64,000 nt of DNA from Mixta sp031457955 (GCF_031457955.1 NZ_JAVDXN010000009.1:1-64000), one strand, 5' to 3'. Positions 35,396 to 46,006 are shown, counted from the first letter of the stretch. The notes: a model not told the origin generated them from the letters alone. Made by a program: numbers and translations.

Positions 35396-35926
35396 GTGAC
35401 AACGATAGTAAGTGTACGACGCAACGGCCACGTAGTAATTGGCGGTGATGGCCAGGCTACGCTCGGTAATACCGTAATGAAAGGCAACGTCAAAAAAGTG
35501 CGTCGTCTCTACAATGATAAAGTGATTGCGGGTTTTGCTGGCGGTACAGCCGATGCCTTTACGCTGTTTGAGCTTTTCGAGCGTAAGCTGGAAATGCACC
35601 AGGGCCATCTGGTGAAAGCCGCAGTGGAACTTGCTAAAGACTGGCGTACCGACCGTATGCTGCGCAAGCTTGAAGCGTTGCTGGCGGTAGCGGATGAAAA
35701 CGCCTCCCTGATTATTACCGGTAATGGCGATGTCATTCAGCCTGAAAACGATCTGATCGCGATTGGCTCCGGCGGCCCGTACGCGCAGGCGGCGGCGCGC
35801 GCCATGCTGGAAAACACCGAGCTTAGCGCTCGCGACATTACTGAAAAAGCCTTGGGTATTGCAGGCGACATCTGCATTTACACCAACCACAATCTGACTA
35901 TTGAAGAATTAGCGTCCAAAGCGTAA
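35396..35926 (+). CDS. hslV: ATP-dependent protease peptidase subunit HslV
   Basis: HslV (ClpQ) is the proteasome-beta-like peptidase that forms a double hexamer capped by HslU. The 176-residue protein begins MTTIVSVRRNGHVV; after Met removal the exposed Thr is the catalytic nucleophile. Conserved GDGQATLG, GFAGGTADAFTL and GSGGPYAQAAA follow. The GTG start at 35396 with AAGGGG upstream fits this N-terminus; longer in-frame starts would bury the nucleophile. It is the first gene of the heat-shock hslVU operon, 11 bases before hslU. Confidence 0.97.
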   Translation: MTTIVSVRRNGHVVIGGDGQATLGNTVMKGNVKKVRRLYNDKVIAGFAGGTADAFTLFELFERKLEMHQGHLVKAAVELAKDWRTDRMLRKLEALLAVADENASLIITGNGDVIQPENDLIAIGSGGPYAQAAARAMLENTELSARDITEKALGIAGDICIYTNHNLTIEELASKA

Positions 35927-35937
35927 GGATCGAAACT

Positions 35938-37269
35938 ATGTCTGAGATGACTCCGCGCGAGATTGTCAGCGAACTGAACAGATTTATCATCGGCCAGGAT
36001 GGCGCCAAGCGTGCTGTGGCGATCGCCCTGCGCAACCGCTGGCGTCGTATGCAGCTGGAAGAAGATCTGCGCCATGAAGTTACGCCGAAAAATATTCTGA
36101 TGATTGGCCCGACCGGCGTCGGTAAAACCGAAATCGCCCGCCGTCTGGCCAAGCTGGCTAACGCGCCTTTTATCAAGGTAGAAGCCACCAAGTTCACCGA
36201 AGTGGGCTACGTGGGCAAAGAAGTGGATTCCATTATCCGCGACCTGACCGATGCCGCAATGAAAATGGTGCGTATGCAGGCGATTGAACGGAATCGCTAC
36301 CGCGCCGAAGAGATGGCGGAAGAGCGCATTCTCGACGCCCTGATCCCACCGGCGAAAAATAACTGGGGCCAGGCGGAGCAAAATGCTGAGCCATCCGCCG
36401 CGCGTCAGTCCTTCCGTAAAAAACTGCGTGAAGGCCAGCTGGATGATAAAGAGATTGAAATCAATCTGGCTGCCGCACCGATGGGCGTGGAAATCATGGC
36501 GCCTCCGGGCATGGAAGAGATGACCAGCCAGCTGCAATCGATGTTCCAGAATCTGGGCGGCCAAAAGCAGAAGCCGCGCAAGCTGAAAATCAAAGATGCG
36601 ATGAAGCTGCTGGTGGAAGAGGAAGCGGCCAAACTGGTTAATCCGGAAGAGCTGAAAGAAGAAGCGATCGAAGCGGTTGAGCAACACGGCATCGTGTTTA
36701 TCGATGAGATCGATAAAATCTGTAAGCGCGGCGAAACCTCCGGCCCGGACGTTTCACGCGAAGGCGTGCAGCGTGACCTGCTGCCGCTGGTGGAAGGCTG
36801 TACCGTCTCTACCAAGCACGGCATGGTGAAAACCGACCATATTCTGTTTATCGCTTCCGGCGCATTCCAGGTTGCCAGCCCGTCCGATCTGATCCCGGAG
36901 CTGCAAGGCCGTCTGCCGATTCGCGTTGAGCTGCAGCCGCTGACCGTGAATGATTTCGAGCGTATCCTGACCGAGCCAAGCGCTTCGGTAACCGTGCAGT
37001 ATAAAGCGCTGATGGGTACGGAAGGCGTGAATATCAGCTTTACCGATGATGGCATTCGTCGCATCGCCGAAGCCGCCTGGCAGGTTAACGAAACCACCGA
37101 GAACATCGGTGCGCGTCGTCTGCACACGGTGCTGGAGCGTCTGATGGAAGACATTTCCTATGACGCCAGCGATCGCAACGGCGACAGCATTACTATCGAT
37201 GCCGCGTACGTTTCGCAGCATCTGGATCAGCTGGTTGCTGACGAAGATCTTAGCCGCTTCATTCTGTAA
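35938..37269 (+). CDS. hslU: ATPase subunit HslU of the HslUV protease
   Basis: HslU (ClpY) is an AAA+ unfoldase that feeds substrates such as SulA and RpoH to HslV. The 443-residue protein has Walker A GPTGVGKTE (about 60-68), the GYVG pore loop (about 90-93), the inserted I-domain, Walker B IVFIDEIDKI, sensor motifs, and the C-terminal tail ending DLSRFIL that docks into HslV. It is co-transcribed with hslV and followed by a strong terminator. Confidence 0.98.
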   Translation: MSEMTPREIVSELNRFIIGQDGAKRAVAIALRNRWRRMQLEEDLRHEVTPKNILMIGPTGVGKTEIARRLAKLANAPFIKVEATKFTEVGYVGKEVDSIIRDLTDAAMKMVRMQAIERNRYRAEEMAEERILDALIPPAKNNWGQAEQNAEPSAARQSFRKKLREGQLDDKEIEINLAAAPMGVEIMAPPGMEEMTSQLQSMFQNLGGQKQKPRKLKIKDAMKLLVEEEAAKLVNPEELKEEAIEAVEQHGIVFIDEIDKICKRGETSGPDVSREGVQRDLLPLVEGCTVSTKHGMVKTDHILFIASGAFQVASPSDLIPELQGRLPIRVELQPLTVNDFERILTEPSASVTVQYKALMGTEGVNISFTDDGIRRIAEAAWQVNETTENIGARRLHTVLERLMEDISYDASDRNGDSITIDAAYVSQHLDQLVADEDLSRFIL

Positions 37270-37287
37270 TCACGCATTATTCTTAAT

Positions 37288-37312
37288 AAGGAGGCTACGG
37301 CCTCCTTTTTTT
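37288..37312 (+). terminator. hslVU terminator
   Basis: The stem AAGGAGGC / GCCTCCTT with a TACG loop is followed by a run of seven T, a classic rho-independent terminator directly after hslU. Confidence 0.93.
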
Positions 37313-37428
37313 ATGCCTGTTCGCCATGCTTAACCTGAGCCAATTTGACAGAGATTAACATGCTGCGCGTCCTGCCGCCGTAGACTCCATCTACCCCTTT
37401 TGGATTAACAACAGCGGCGGTCTCGCTT

Positions 37429-38349
37429 ATGGAACAGATTCAACCGGCTCCTTTATTTCATTTTCGCGCCTGGCTGGAAAGCCTGCGTTTACGTACGCTG
37501 CCGCTGGCGTTCGCCTCTATTCTCACCGGCTCCGCGCTCGCCTGGTGGCAAGGCTCCTTCAACCTGACCATTGCCCTGCTCTGCTTTCTTACCAGCGGCC
37601 TGCTACAGGTGCTTTCAAATCTGGCTAATGATTATGGCGATGCCGTAAAAGGCAGCGACGGCAGCGCCCGCCTCGGCCCGCTGCGCGGTATTCAAAAAGG
37701 CGCGATTACCTTAGCGCAGCTGCGCAGGTCGATCATTATCGCTACCGCAATGGCGCTGATGTGCGGCATTTTACTGATTAGCTATGCCTGCGATTCGTTA
37801 AGCGACGTGTTTAGCTTTCTGCTGTTGGGCGCGCTGGCGATCGTGGCGGCCATCGCCTATACCGTGGGTAAAAAACCCTATGGCTATTTAGGTTTAGGCG
37901 ATCTCTCGGTGCTGATATTTTTCGGCTGGCTGGGCGTCAGCGGCAGCTTTTACCTGCAAAGCCATCTTATCGCGCCGCTGGTGTTGTTACCGGCCACGGC
38001 CTGCGGCCTGCTGGCGGCGGCGGTGCTTAATATCAATAACCTGCGCGATATCGAAACCGATCGTCAGTGCGGCAAAATGACGCTGGCGGTGCGCCTCGGA
38101 GGCGATAACGCCCGGCGCTATCATCTTTTACTGCTGAGCGGCGCGCTGCTCTGCTTCGCCCTGTTCGCCTACCTGGGCGGCGCGGGCTGGGGAAGCTGGC
38201 TGTTTCTGCTCGCCGTGCCGCTGTTCTGGCGCCAGGGCCGCTATATTCTGCGTGAAAAGTCCCCTGCAGCTATGCGTCCGATGCTGGAGAAGACCGTAAA
38301 AGCGGCATTATTAGCGAACGTACTGTTTTCTATAGGAATGCTGCTTTGA
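37429..38349 (+). CDS. menA: 1,4-dihydroxy-2-naphthoate octaprenyltransferase
   Basis: MenA is an integral-membrane prenyltransferase that attaches the octaprenyl tail in menaquinone synthesis. The 306-residue protein has about eight to nine hydrophobic helices and the UbiA-family aspartate motifs NLANDYGD (about 64-71) and NNLRDIETD. It matches E. coli MenA over its length. It has its own promoter region after the hslU terminator and is followed by rraA. Confidence 0.95.
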   Translation: MEQIQPAPLFHFRAWLESLRLRTLPLAFASILTGSALAWWQGSFNLTIALLCFLTSGLLQVLSNLANDYGDAVKGSDGSARLGPLRGIQKGAITLAQLRRSIIIATAMALMCGILLISYACDSLSDVFSFLLLGALAIVAAIAYTVGKKPYGYLGLGDLSVLIFFGWLGVSGSFYLQSHLIAPLVLLPATACGLLAAAVLNINNLRDIETDRQCGKMTLAVRLGGDNARRYHLLLLSGALLCFALFAYLGGAGWGSWLFLLAVPLFWRQGRYILREKSPAAMRPMLEKTVKAALLANVLFSIGMLL

Positions 38350-38383
38350 TTGATGTATCGCAACTTTTGCACCATTGATGATT

Positions 38384-38413
38384 TTGCCAACAACTTAAAT
38401 AAAGCGATATACT
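38384..38413 (+). promoter_or_regulatory. Candidate rraA promoter
   Basis: TTGCCA (38384-38389) and TATACT (38408-38413) with an 18-base spacer stand 33 bases before the rraA start. E. coli rraA is also transcribed from its own promoter. Confidence 0.6.
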
Positions 38414-38445
38414 TACCGCTCCTGTGGCAAACAGACGAAAATCCT

Positions 38446-38931
38446 ATGAAATACGATACTTCCGAACTCTGCGACATCTATCACGAGGATGTAAACGTGG
38501 TAGAGCCCCTCTTCTCCAATTTTGGAGGTCGCACCTCGTTTGGCGGCCAAATCACGACGGTGAAATGTTTCGAGGACAACGGCCTGTTATACGACCTGCT
38601 GGAAGAAAATGGCCGCGGTCGTGTGCTGCTGGTGGATGGCGGCGGCTCGGTACGGCGCGCATTGGTTGATGCGGCGCTGGCGCAGCTGGCGGTGCAAAAT
38701 GAATGGGAAGGCATCGTGGTTTATGGCTCGGTGCGTCAGGTTGACGATCTGGAAGAACTGGATATTGGTATTCAGGCTATCGCCGCGATTCCGGTTGGCG
38801 CGGCGGGCGAAGGCATCGGCGAAAGTGATATTCGCGTGAATTTCGGCGGCGTGACCTTCTTTTCCGGCGACCATCTGTACGCTGACAACACCGGTATTAT
38901 CTTAGCGGAAGATGCGCTGGATATTGAATAG
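38446..38931 (+). CDS. rraA: Ribonuclease E inhibitor RraA
   Basis: RraA binds the C-terminal scaffold of RNase E and damps mRNA decay. The 161-residue protein is nearly identical to E. coli RraA, with MKYDTSELCDIY at the start and the conserved VDGGGSVRRALVDAALA and GITFFSG-like GGVTFFSGDHLYAD segments; despite the fold it is not a MenG methylase. The frame is open for 32 codons upstream, but ATG 38446 gives the family N-terminus and follows a good promoter. Confidence 0.97.
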   Translation: MKYDTSELCDIYHEDVNVVEPLFSNFGGRTSFGGQITTVKCFEDNGLLYDLLEENGRGRVLLVDGGGSVRRALVDAALAQLAVQNEWEGIVVYGSVRQVDDLEELDIGIQAIAAIPVGAAGEGIGESDIRVNFGGVTFFSGDHLYADNTGIILAEDALDIE

Positions 38932-38981
38932 CGGGTTCTGAATCCATCCGGGGCTTGCGCACTGGGTGTATCGCGGACAGC

Positions 38982-39010
38982 AAAAACGGGTGCCTGGGCA
39001 CCCGTTTTTT
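38982..39010. terminator. Terminator between rraA and zapB
   Basis: The stem ACGGGTGCC / GGCACCCGT with A runs on the left and TTTTTT on the right can act for rraA and for convergent zapB. Confidence 0.92.
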
Positions 39011-39039
39011 ATGTTCGATGAAAGCAGCATCCGTGCGGA

Positions 39040-39279
39040 TTAAACTTCTTCCATCTTACCTAACAAAGCCCGCAGGCGCTCCTGCCACTGGCCCTGTTCT
39101 TCTTTCAGATGCTGGTTTTCACGCACCAGCGCTTCGCTGTTTCCCGAGGCCTGCTGAACTTCATGCTTCAGGCTGTTGTTCTGCTCTTTCAGCTCTTCGA
39201 TTTCCATCTGCAGCAGCGTGATGGTATCAATCGCCTGCTGTACTTTGGCTTCCAGTTTCTCGAATACTTCAAATGACAT
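39040..39279 (-). CDS. zapB: Cell division protein ZapB
   Basis: ZapB is a small, almost wholly coiled-coil protein that polymerises at midcell and bridges the Z ring (through ZapA) to MatP and the terminus. The 79-residue product (81 in E. coli) begins MSFEVFEKLEAKVQQAID and keeps heptad repeats throughout. It is convergent with rraA and divergent from glpF. Confidence 0.95.
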   Translation of the reverse strand: MSFEVFEKLEAKVQQAIDTITLLQMEIEELKEQNNSLKHEVQQASGNSEALVRENQHLKEEQGQWQERLRALLGKMEEV

Positions 39280-39719
39280 TCTATGACTTCTCCTAATCGC
39301 AAGGCGTTGATGATGCCAGCCGCAGACGACGAGACATCACAAAAATACGTAAAAGACCCTAACACTCCGATTGTAAGTAGCCGCACAGCCCAAGTCCAGC
39401 GGCGAACCGTTGTGAAGCGCAGTATGTAACAATTTTCAGCATATACCGACAGCAGCATAGCGCGTTATGTCGTAATAATGACGTATATGTTAATAAAACG
39501 AACGCAACGTGGTGCCAGCAGGCGCAAAAAGCACATTAAAGAACCGGTAAAGACGCGAAAACGCGCATTTTTTTGATGCACCACACAGTTTTAACGTTCG
39601 CTATTTCTCGTTTATGCGCGTTAACGATAAATTCACACCAGCCCTACAATTGTTTGGGTGGATCAATGGAATGAAAACAACGATTGATAAAATTTAACCT
39701 CGCCTTCAGGAATTTCATT
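39280..39719. promoter_or_regulatory. zapB-glpF control region with candidate GlpR operators
   Basis: This 440-base gene-free region should hold the zapB promoter and the glpFKX promoter. TATGCGCGTTAACGATAA (39613-39630) closely resembles GlpR operators of E. coli glpFK, and a second partial match with ACGTTCG precedes it near 39594-39600. TACAAT at 39645-39650 could be the -10. I could not place a CRP site with confidence, though E. coli glpFK is CRP-activated. Confidence 0.5.
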
Positions 39720-40577
39720 ATGAGCCAGACAGCAACTAGCACACTTAAAGGTCAGTGCATTGCCGAATTTCTTGGAACCGGCATGATCATCTTCTTCGGT
39801 GCGGGTTGTGTCGCCGCCATGAAGCTTGCCGGTGCCGCTTTCGGCCAGTGGGAAATCTGCATTATCTGGGGCCTGGCCGTTTCCATGGCTGCCTATATGA
39901 CCGCGGGCGTTTCAGGCGCGCATCTGAACCCTGCCGTTACCGTCGCACTTTGTTTGTTCGCCAACTTTGAAGGCCGCAAAGTCGTGCCTTATATTGTGGC
40001 GCAGATTGCTGGCGCGTTTAGCTCTGCCGCGCTGGTCTACGGCCTCTATTACAATCTGTTTATCGATTATGAAGCCAGTCACCAGTTGCTGCGTGGTAGC
40101 GTAGAAAGTCTCGATCTGGCCGGGATCTTCTCGACCTACCCTAATCCGCATATCAGCGTAGGTCAGGCATTTTTGGTCGAGATGGTGATTACCGCAGTGC
40201 TGATGTCGGTGATTATGGCGCTGACCGATGACGGCAACGGCGTACCGCGTGGTCCGCTGGCGCCGTTACTGATCGGCCTGCTGGTTGCGGTTATCGGCGG
40301 TGCAATGGGTCCGCTGACCGGCTTTGCATTAAACCCGGCACGTGATTTTGGCCCGAAAATTTTTGCCTGGCTGGCAGGCTGGGGCAACGTCGCCTTTACC
40401 GGCGGTCGTGATATTCCTTATTTCCTCGTGCCGATTTTTGGCCCGCTGGTGGGTGCCTGCCTGGGCGCATGGGGATATCGCTCGCTGATCTGCCGTCACC
40501 TGCCCTGCAACCTGAATATCACGCAGGAGACTAAAGCGGAAAAGCCAGTCGCACGCGCTGAGCAACGTAAAGCGTAA
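39720..40577 (+). CDS. glpF: Glycerol uptake facilitator GlpF
   Basis: GlpF is an aquaglyceroporin letting glycerol enter by facilitated diffusion. The 285-residue protein has six transmembrane helices and two half-helices with the NPA motifs GAHLNPAVTVAL (about 67-78) and FALNPARDFGPK (about 204-215); the Asp after the second NPAR marks a glycerol channel, not a pure aquaporin. ATG 39720 was chosen over an upstream in-frame start because it gives MSQTAT as in E. coli and has CAGGAA before it. It is the first gene of glpFKX. Confidence 0.97.
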   Translation: MSQTATSTLKGQCIAEFLGTGMIIFFGAGCVAAMKLAGAAFGQWEICIIWGLAVSMAAYMTAGVSGAHLNPAVTVALCLFANFEGRKVVPYIVAQIAGAFSSAALVYGLYYNLFIDYEASHQLLRGSVESLDLAGIFSTYPNPHISVGQAFLVEMVITAVLMSVIMALTDDGNGVPRGPLAPLLIGLLVAVIGGAMGPLTGFALNPARDFGPKIFAWLAGWGNVAFTGGRDIPYFLVPIFGPLVGACLGAWGYRSLICRHLPCNLNITQETKAEKPVARAEQRKA

Positions 40578-40610
40578 CCCTGTTCAATCTTTGCACATCA
40601 GGAATTGATT

Positions 40611-42122
<1,512 letters not shown>

Positions 42123-42130
42123 TGTTTCAG

Positions 42131-42159
42131 GCCCGCGTCGCCAGCTGGCGCGGGCTTTT
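42131..42159 (+). terminator. Terminator or attenuator between glpK and glpX
   Basis: A strong G+C-rich stem GCCCGCG / CGCGGGC (42131-42155, extendable inward) is followed by TTTTC. It may end most glpFK transcripts and reduce read-through into glpX. Confidence 0.75.
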
Positions 42160-42217
42160 CTCTCCCCTCTCCCCGCTGTGATACACTTTTGCCTCATTTG
42201 TTTTTCCGAGGCTGGTC

Positions 42218-43228
42218 ATGAAACGAGAACTCGCCATTGAATTTTCCCGCGTTACCGAAGCTGCCGCGCTGGCAGGCTATAAATGGTTAGGTCGCGGCGA
42301 CAAAAATCAGGCTGATGGCGCGGCGGTCAACGCCATGCGCATTATGCTCAACAAGGTTGATATCGACGGTCAGATTGTTATCGGTGAAGGCGAAATCGAT
42401 GAAGCGCCGATGCTCTACATCGGTGAGAAAGTCGGCACCGGCAACGGCGATGGTGTTGATATTGCCGTCGATCCGATTGAAGGCACGCGCATGACCGCGA
42501 TGGGTCAGGCGAATGCGCTGGCGGTGCTGGCAGTGGGCGATCGCGGCACCTTCCTGCATGCGCCTGATATGTATATGGAAAAGCTGATTGTCGGCCCAGG
42601 CGCGAAAGGCCATATCGATCTCACTCTGCCGCTGGAAACTAACCTGAAAAATATCGCGGCGGCGTTGGGTAAATCGCTCGGCGAGCTAACGGTATCCATT
42701 CTGGCGAAGCCGCGGCATGATGGCGTGATTAAGCAGATGCAGCAGCTGGGCGTGCGCATCTTTGCGATTCCAGATGGCGATGTCGCCGCCTCGATCCTGA
42801 CCTGTATGCCCGATAGCGAAGTTGACGTGCTGTACGGTATCGGCGGCGCGCCGGAAGGCGTGATATCCGCTGCGGTTATTCGCGCGCTGGATGGCGATAT
42901 GCAGGGGCGTCTGCTGCCGCGGCATGAGGTGAAAGGTGAAAGCGAAGAAAACCGTCGCCTCGGCGAGCAGGAGCTGGCGCGTTGCCAGGAGATGGGTATT
43001 AACGCGCATCAGGCGCTGACGTTAGAGATGATGGCGCGCAACGACAACGTGATTTTCGCCGCCACCGGCATTACCAGTGGCGACCTGCTGAAAGGTATTA
43101 CGCGCCAGGGAAATATCGCCACCAGTGAAACGCTGCTGATCCGCGGTAAATCACGCACCATCCGCCGCATCCAGTCGATTCACTATCTCGACCGCAAGGA
43201 TGCCGCGCTGCATCAGTGGCTCCTGTAA
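42218..43228 (+). CDS. glpX: Fructose-1,6-bisphosphatase class II
   Basis: GlpX hydrolyses fructose-1,6-bisphosphate, a gluconeogenic step useful during growth on glycerol. The 336-residue protein matches E. coli GlpX, with the metal- and phosphate-binding motifs VIGEGEIDEAPML and DIAVDPIEGTRM and the GIGGAPEGVISAA loop. It has its own leader after the glpK hairpin and belongs to the glpFKX regulon. Confidence 0.97.
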   Translation: MKRELAIEFSRVTEAAALAGYKWLGRGDKNQADGAAVNAMRIMLNKVDIDGQIVIGEGEIDEAPMLYIGEKVGTGNGDGVDIAVDPIEGTRMTAMGQANALAVLAVGDRGTFLHAPDMYMEKLIVGPGAKGHIDLTLPLETNLKNIAAALGKSLGELTVSILAKPRHDGVIKQMQQLGVRIFAIPDGDVAASILTCMPDSEVDVLYGIGGAPEGVISAAVIRALDGDMQGRLLPRHEVKGESEENRRLGEQELARCQEMGINAHQALTLEMMARNDNVIFAATGITSGDLLKGITRQGNIATSETLLIRGKSRTIRRIQSIHYLDRKDAALHQWLL

Positions 43229-43231
43229 ACA

Positions 43232-44410
43232 TCAAACGGCCTGCGGTTCCGGGCCTTTTGATAGCGGCCACCAGCACAGCAGCATTAACAGGGCGGTCGC
43301 GCACATCAGCATGCCCAAACTAAACTGGCTGTTCTGCGGCAGCATCGCCGACAGCCAGGCAATCAAACCCGATCCCAGGTTTTGCAGCCCGCCGATAAGC
43401 GCCCCCGCCGTTCCCGCCAGCCAGGCATAGGGCTCCATCGCGCCGGACGTCGCCAGCGGAAACATCATTCCCGCGCCAAAGAAAAACAGCGAGGCCGGTA
43501 CTAACAGCGTCCAGATATTCATAATGCCAAACCAGGCGGGCAGCCACATCAACACGCCAGCCAGCAGGCAGCTGTTTACCGCATACCACATCAGCGTATG
43601 GAAGCTTTTCTCGTCACGTCCGGCAAACCAGGCGCCAAAAAAGGCGGCCGGGATCGGCAGGATAAACAGAATGCTGACCGTCATGGCGTCCAGCCCCAGC
43701 ACGCCGCCCATCAGAATGCCGCAGCTTGCCTCATAAACGGCGATGCCCGCCAGCGCGCCAATCAGCATAATCAGATAGCATACAAAGATGCGATCGCTGA
43801 GCAGAGGGCGGTAGCGCGAAAACAACGGTCGCATCTCGCCCACCGGCGGACGCGTTTCCGGTAGCCAGCGCGCCATGGCGCCAGTGACCAACAGGCACAG
43901 CAGCAGCAGAAACGCGAAACAGGCGTGCCAGCCAAACAGATGCGTCAGCATCGCGCCAATCATCGGTGCCACCAGCGGGCTAACCAGAATGCCCATATTC
44001 AACAGGCTGTTTGCCTGACGCAGCGCGCTTCCCGCGTAGAGATCGCGCGGCATGGTACGCGCCATCACGCCTGCCACACCGGTGCCCAGCCCTTGCAGGG
44101 CGCTGGCGGCGATCAGGGTATCAATAGAAGGCGCAAACAACGCGCCCAGCGCGCCGAGCATAAAAATAGTCATGCCCGCCAGAATCACCGGCTTACGCCC
44201 CACGCTATCGGAGAGCGGCCCGTAAACCAGCTGGGAGCCGCCGTAGGTCATCAGGTAGGCGGCCATCACGCGCTGCATGACGCCGTCGCGTACGTTAAAC
44301 GATGCGGCAATATCAGCCATTGCCGGAACATAAATGGTTTGCGCCATCTGTCCTACCGCTACCAATATAATCAGCATCAGTAACAGGTGTCCGTTTTCTA
44401 TCTTTTTCAT
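43232..44410 (-). CDS. emrD: Multidrug efflux MFS transporter EmrD
   Basis: EmrD is a proton-driven major facilitator pump of the Bcr/CflA drug-resistance group with 12 transmembrane helices, exporting hydrophobic compounds and uncouplers. The 392-residue protein aligns throughout with E. coli EmrD: MAQTIYVPAMADIA in helix 1, GPLSDSVGRKPV in the 2-3 loop, and the drug-proton antiporter motif around LLNMGILVSPLVAP. A GTG six bases upstream is also in frame. In E. coli emrD lies elsewhere; here it is convergent with glpX and divergent from fpr. Confidence 0.93.
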   Translation of the reverse strand: MKKIENGHLLLMLIILVAVGQMAQTIYVPAMADIAASFNVRDGVMQRVMAAYLMTYGGSQLVYGPLSDSVGRKPVILAGMTIFMLGALGALFAPSIDTLIAASALQGLGTGVAGVMARTMPRDLYAGSALRQANSLLNMGILVSPLVAPMIGAMLTHLFGWHACFAFLLLLCLLVTGAMARWLPETRPPVGEMRPLFSRYRPLLSDRIFVCYLIMLIGALAGIAVYEASCGILMGGVLGLDAMTVSILFILPIPAAFFGAWFAGRDEKSFHTLMWYAVNSCLLAGVLMWLPAWFGIMNIWTLLVPASLFFFGAGMMFPLATSGAMEPYAWLAGTAGALIGGLQNLGSGLIAWLSAMLPQNSQFSLGMLMCATALLMLLCWWPLSKGPEPQAV

Positions 44411-44713
44411 AGCCACTTAGCGGAAAGTTGCAGGATAAAAGCCCGCTGTTTCGTTGTTATTCAGCAAATCAGCAGGCGTTTCAGGTTTGATGGCGGCAAA
44501 AATACCAGTTTGCTCAGGGAAAGGAATCCGGCGATACGAAGTTTTTTTACTATTCTGTCAGCAGAAATTTCCCATCTTTGTAAAACTAACTATACGGCAG
44601 CACAAACTGAGCGCGCATTTTGTCGCGCAGAGCTTTTCTGACGCCGACAAGGTGGAAAAAGCAGCGCTGAGTAGCGAAGATAAGCATAAAGCTAACCGCA
44701 GAGAGGAAACGTC
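44411..44713. other. emrD-fpr divergent intergenic region
   Basis: About 300 bases with no convincing gene. It must contain the emrD and fpr promoters. E. coli fpr is activated by SoxS, and I looked for a soxbox but found no match good enough to report. An overlapping frame at 44454-44978 reads across the fpr start and is not considered real. Confidence 0.5.
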
Positions 44714-45460
44714 ATGGCTGAATGGGTTAACGGCAGCGTCACGGAAGTTACACACTGGACGGAGAGTCTGTTCAGCATCAAGGTTAATGCTCCCGTCACG
44801 CCCTTTACCGCAGGCCAGTTTGCCAAACTGGCGCTGGAGATCGACGGCGAACGCGTACAGCGTGCCTATTCATACGTTAATGCGCCCGCCAATCCCGCGC
44901 TGGAATTTTATCTGGTCAATGTTCCGGAGGGTAAGCTCAGCCCACGGCTGCATGTGCTACAGCCTGGCGATCGGCTGATGGTGACCAAAGAAGCGGCCGG
45001 ATTTTTCGTGCTGGATGAAATACCTGAATGCCAAACTCTGTGGATGCTGGCGACCGGCACGGCCATCGGCCCCTACCTGTCGATTCTGCAACAGGGCGAA
45101 GGGCTGGAACGTTTCCAAAACCTGGTGCTGGTGCATGCCGCGCGCTACGCCGCCGACCTGAGCTATTTGCCGCTGATGCAGCAGCTGGAGCAGCGCTATG
45201 GCGGCAAGCTGCGTATCCAGACGGTGGTCAGTCGCGAAGAGAGCCCAGGCTCGCTAACGGGCCGCGTTCCGGCGCTGATTGCCAGCGGCGAGCTGGAGCA
45301 GGCGGTGGGGCTGCCGATGGACGCCGACAGCGGCCATATCATGCTGTGCGGTAACCCGCAGATGGTGCGTGATACCCAGCAGTTACTCAAAGAGACGCGT
45401 GCGATGAATAAACATCTGCGGCGTAAACCCGGTCACATCACCAGCGAACATTACTGGTAA
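44714..45460 (+). CDS. fpr: Ferredoxin/flavodoxin-NADP+ reductase
   Basis: Fpr passes electrons from NADPH to flavodoxin or ferredoxin, for radical-SAM enzyme activation and redox-stress repair. The 248-residue FAD protein has the E. coli length, the FAD-binding RAYSYVNAP motif (about 51-59, RxYS type), the NADP-binding ATGTAIGPYLSIL, and a C-terminus ending in an aromatic residue (HYW) that stacks near the flavin. GAGAGGAA lies before ATG 44714. Its end overlaps the convergent yiiR by ten bases. Confidence 0.96.
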   Translation: MAEWVNGSVTEVTHWTESLFSIKVNAPVTPFTAGQFAKLALEIDGERVQRAYSYVNAPANPALEFYLVNVPEGKLSPRLHVLQPGDRLMVTKEAAGFFVLDEIPECQTLWMLATGTAIGPYLSILQQGEGLERFQNLVLVHAARYAADLSYLPLMQQLEQRYGGKLRIQTVVSREESPGSLTGRVPALIASGELEQAVGLPMDADSGHIMLCGNPQMVRDTQQLLKETRAMNKHLRRKPGHITSEHYW

Positions 45461-45903
45461 GGGCTTTTTTCCACGCTGCGCTTGCCGAAATATCTCACCG
45501 GCTGCGCGGCGCGGCCATAACGATTTTCACCAGCGGAACCGCTCAGCAGCCCTAACTCGCATAGCATGGCGATAAAGATCAAGGCAGGCACGAAGCGCCC
45601 CAGGCCGCTATGCCAGGCCGTGCCTAACACGCCCCAGTTACCGGCCAGCAGTATCCAGGCGACCACCAACAGCAGCGCCCAGTAGCCGCGTTTGTTACGA
45701 TCGTGCAGGCGTTTCACCAGCACTGCGCTGGCGGGCCACAGTAAACAGACCACGCAGAACGCTGCCGTCTGCGTATCCAGCAGATCGTTTCCCGCCAGCG
45801 TGAAAAGCGCCGTCATGGTCAACAGCCAGACTATCTGCCAAATCCAGAAGTCCCGCCGTCCCAGGCGACCACGATAAGAAAAACACCATTGCTGTAGCGT
45901 CAT
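45451..45903 (-). CDS. yiiR: DUF805 inner-membrane protein YiiR
   Basis: A 150-residue membrane protein with the DUF805 signature: an aromatic N-terminus with SYRGRLGRRDFWIW, four hydrophobic helices (about 20-38, 45-62, 72-92 and 102-120) and the conserved KRLHDRNKRGYW loop. Its function is unknown. It is in the same place as E. coli yiiR, between fpr and yiiQ, divergent from yiiQ. Confidence 0.85.
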   Translation of the reverse strand: MTLQQWCFSYRGRLGRRDFWIWQIVWLLTMTALFTLAGNDLLDTQTAAFCVVCLLWPASAVLVKRLHDRNKRGYWALLLVVAWILLAGNWGVLGTAWHSGLGRFVPALIFIAMLCELGLLSGSAGENRYGRAAQPVRYFGKRSVEKSPYQ

Positions 45904-46006
45904 GCTTTCGTCCCGAGGAAAACTAAAAAGGGTTGCCGCAGTTTTTGACTTTGGCGGGTAAAAACCGTTCTAATCTGGGCTGAGTTTACTGGACGGGACA
46001 GAAAAA

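Noticed and set aside
36405..37154. A 249-codon antisense frame opposite hslU
   Set aside because: Serine-rich shadow of a well-conserved gene; no ribosome site or promoter.
44580..44640. SoxS (soxbox) site for fpr
   Set aside because: A GCAC-containing stretch exists, but agreement with the consensus is too poor.
44454..44978. A 174-codon plus-strand frame overlapping the fpr start
   Set aside because: It runs out of frame into fpr, whose own start and ribosome site are clear, and its sequence has no family character.
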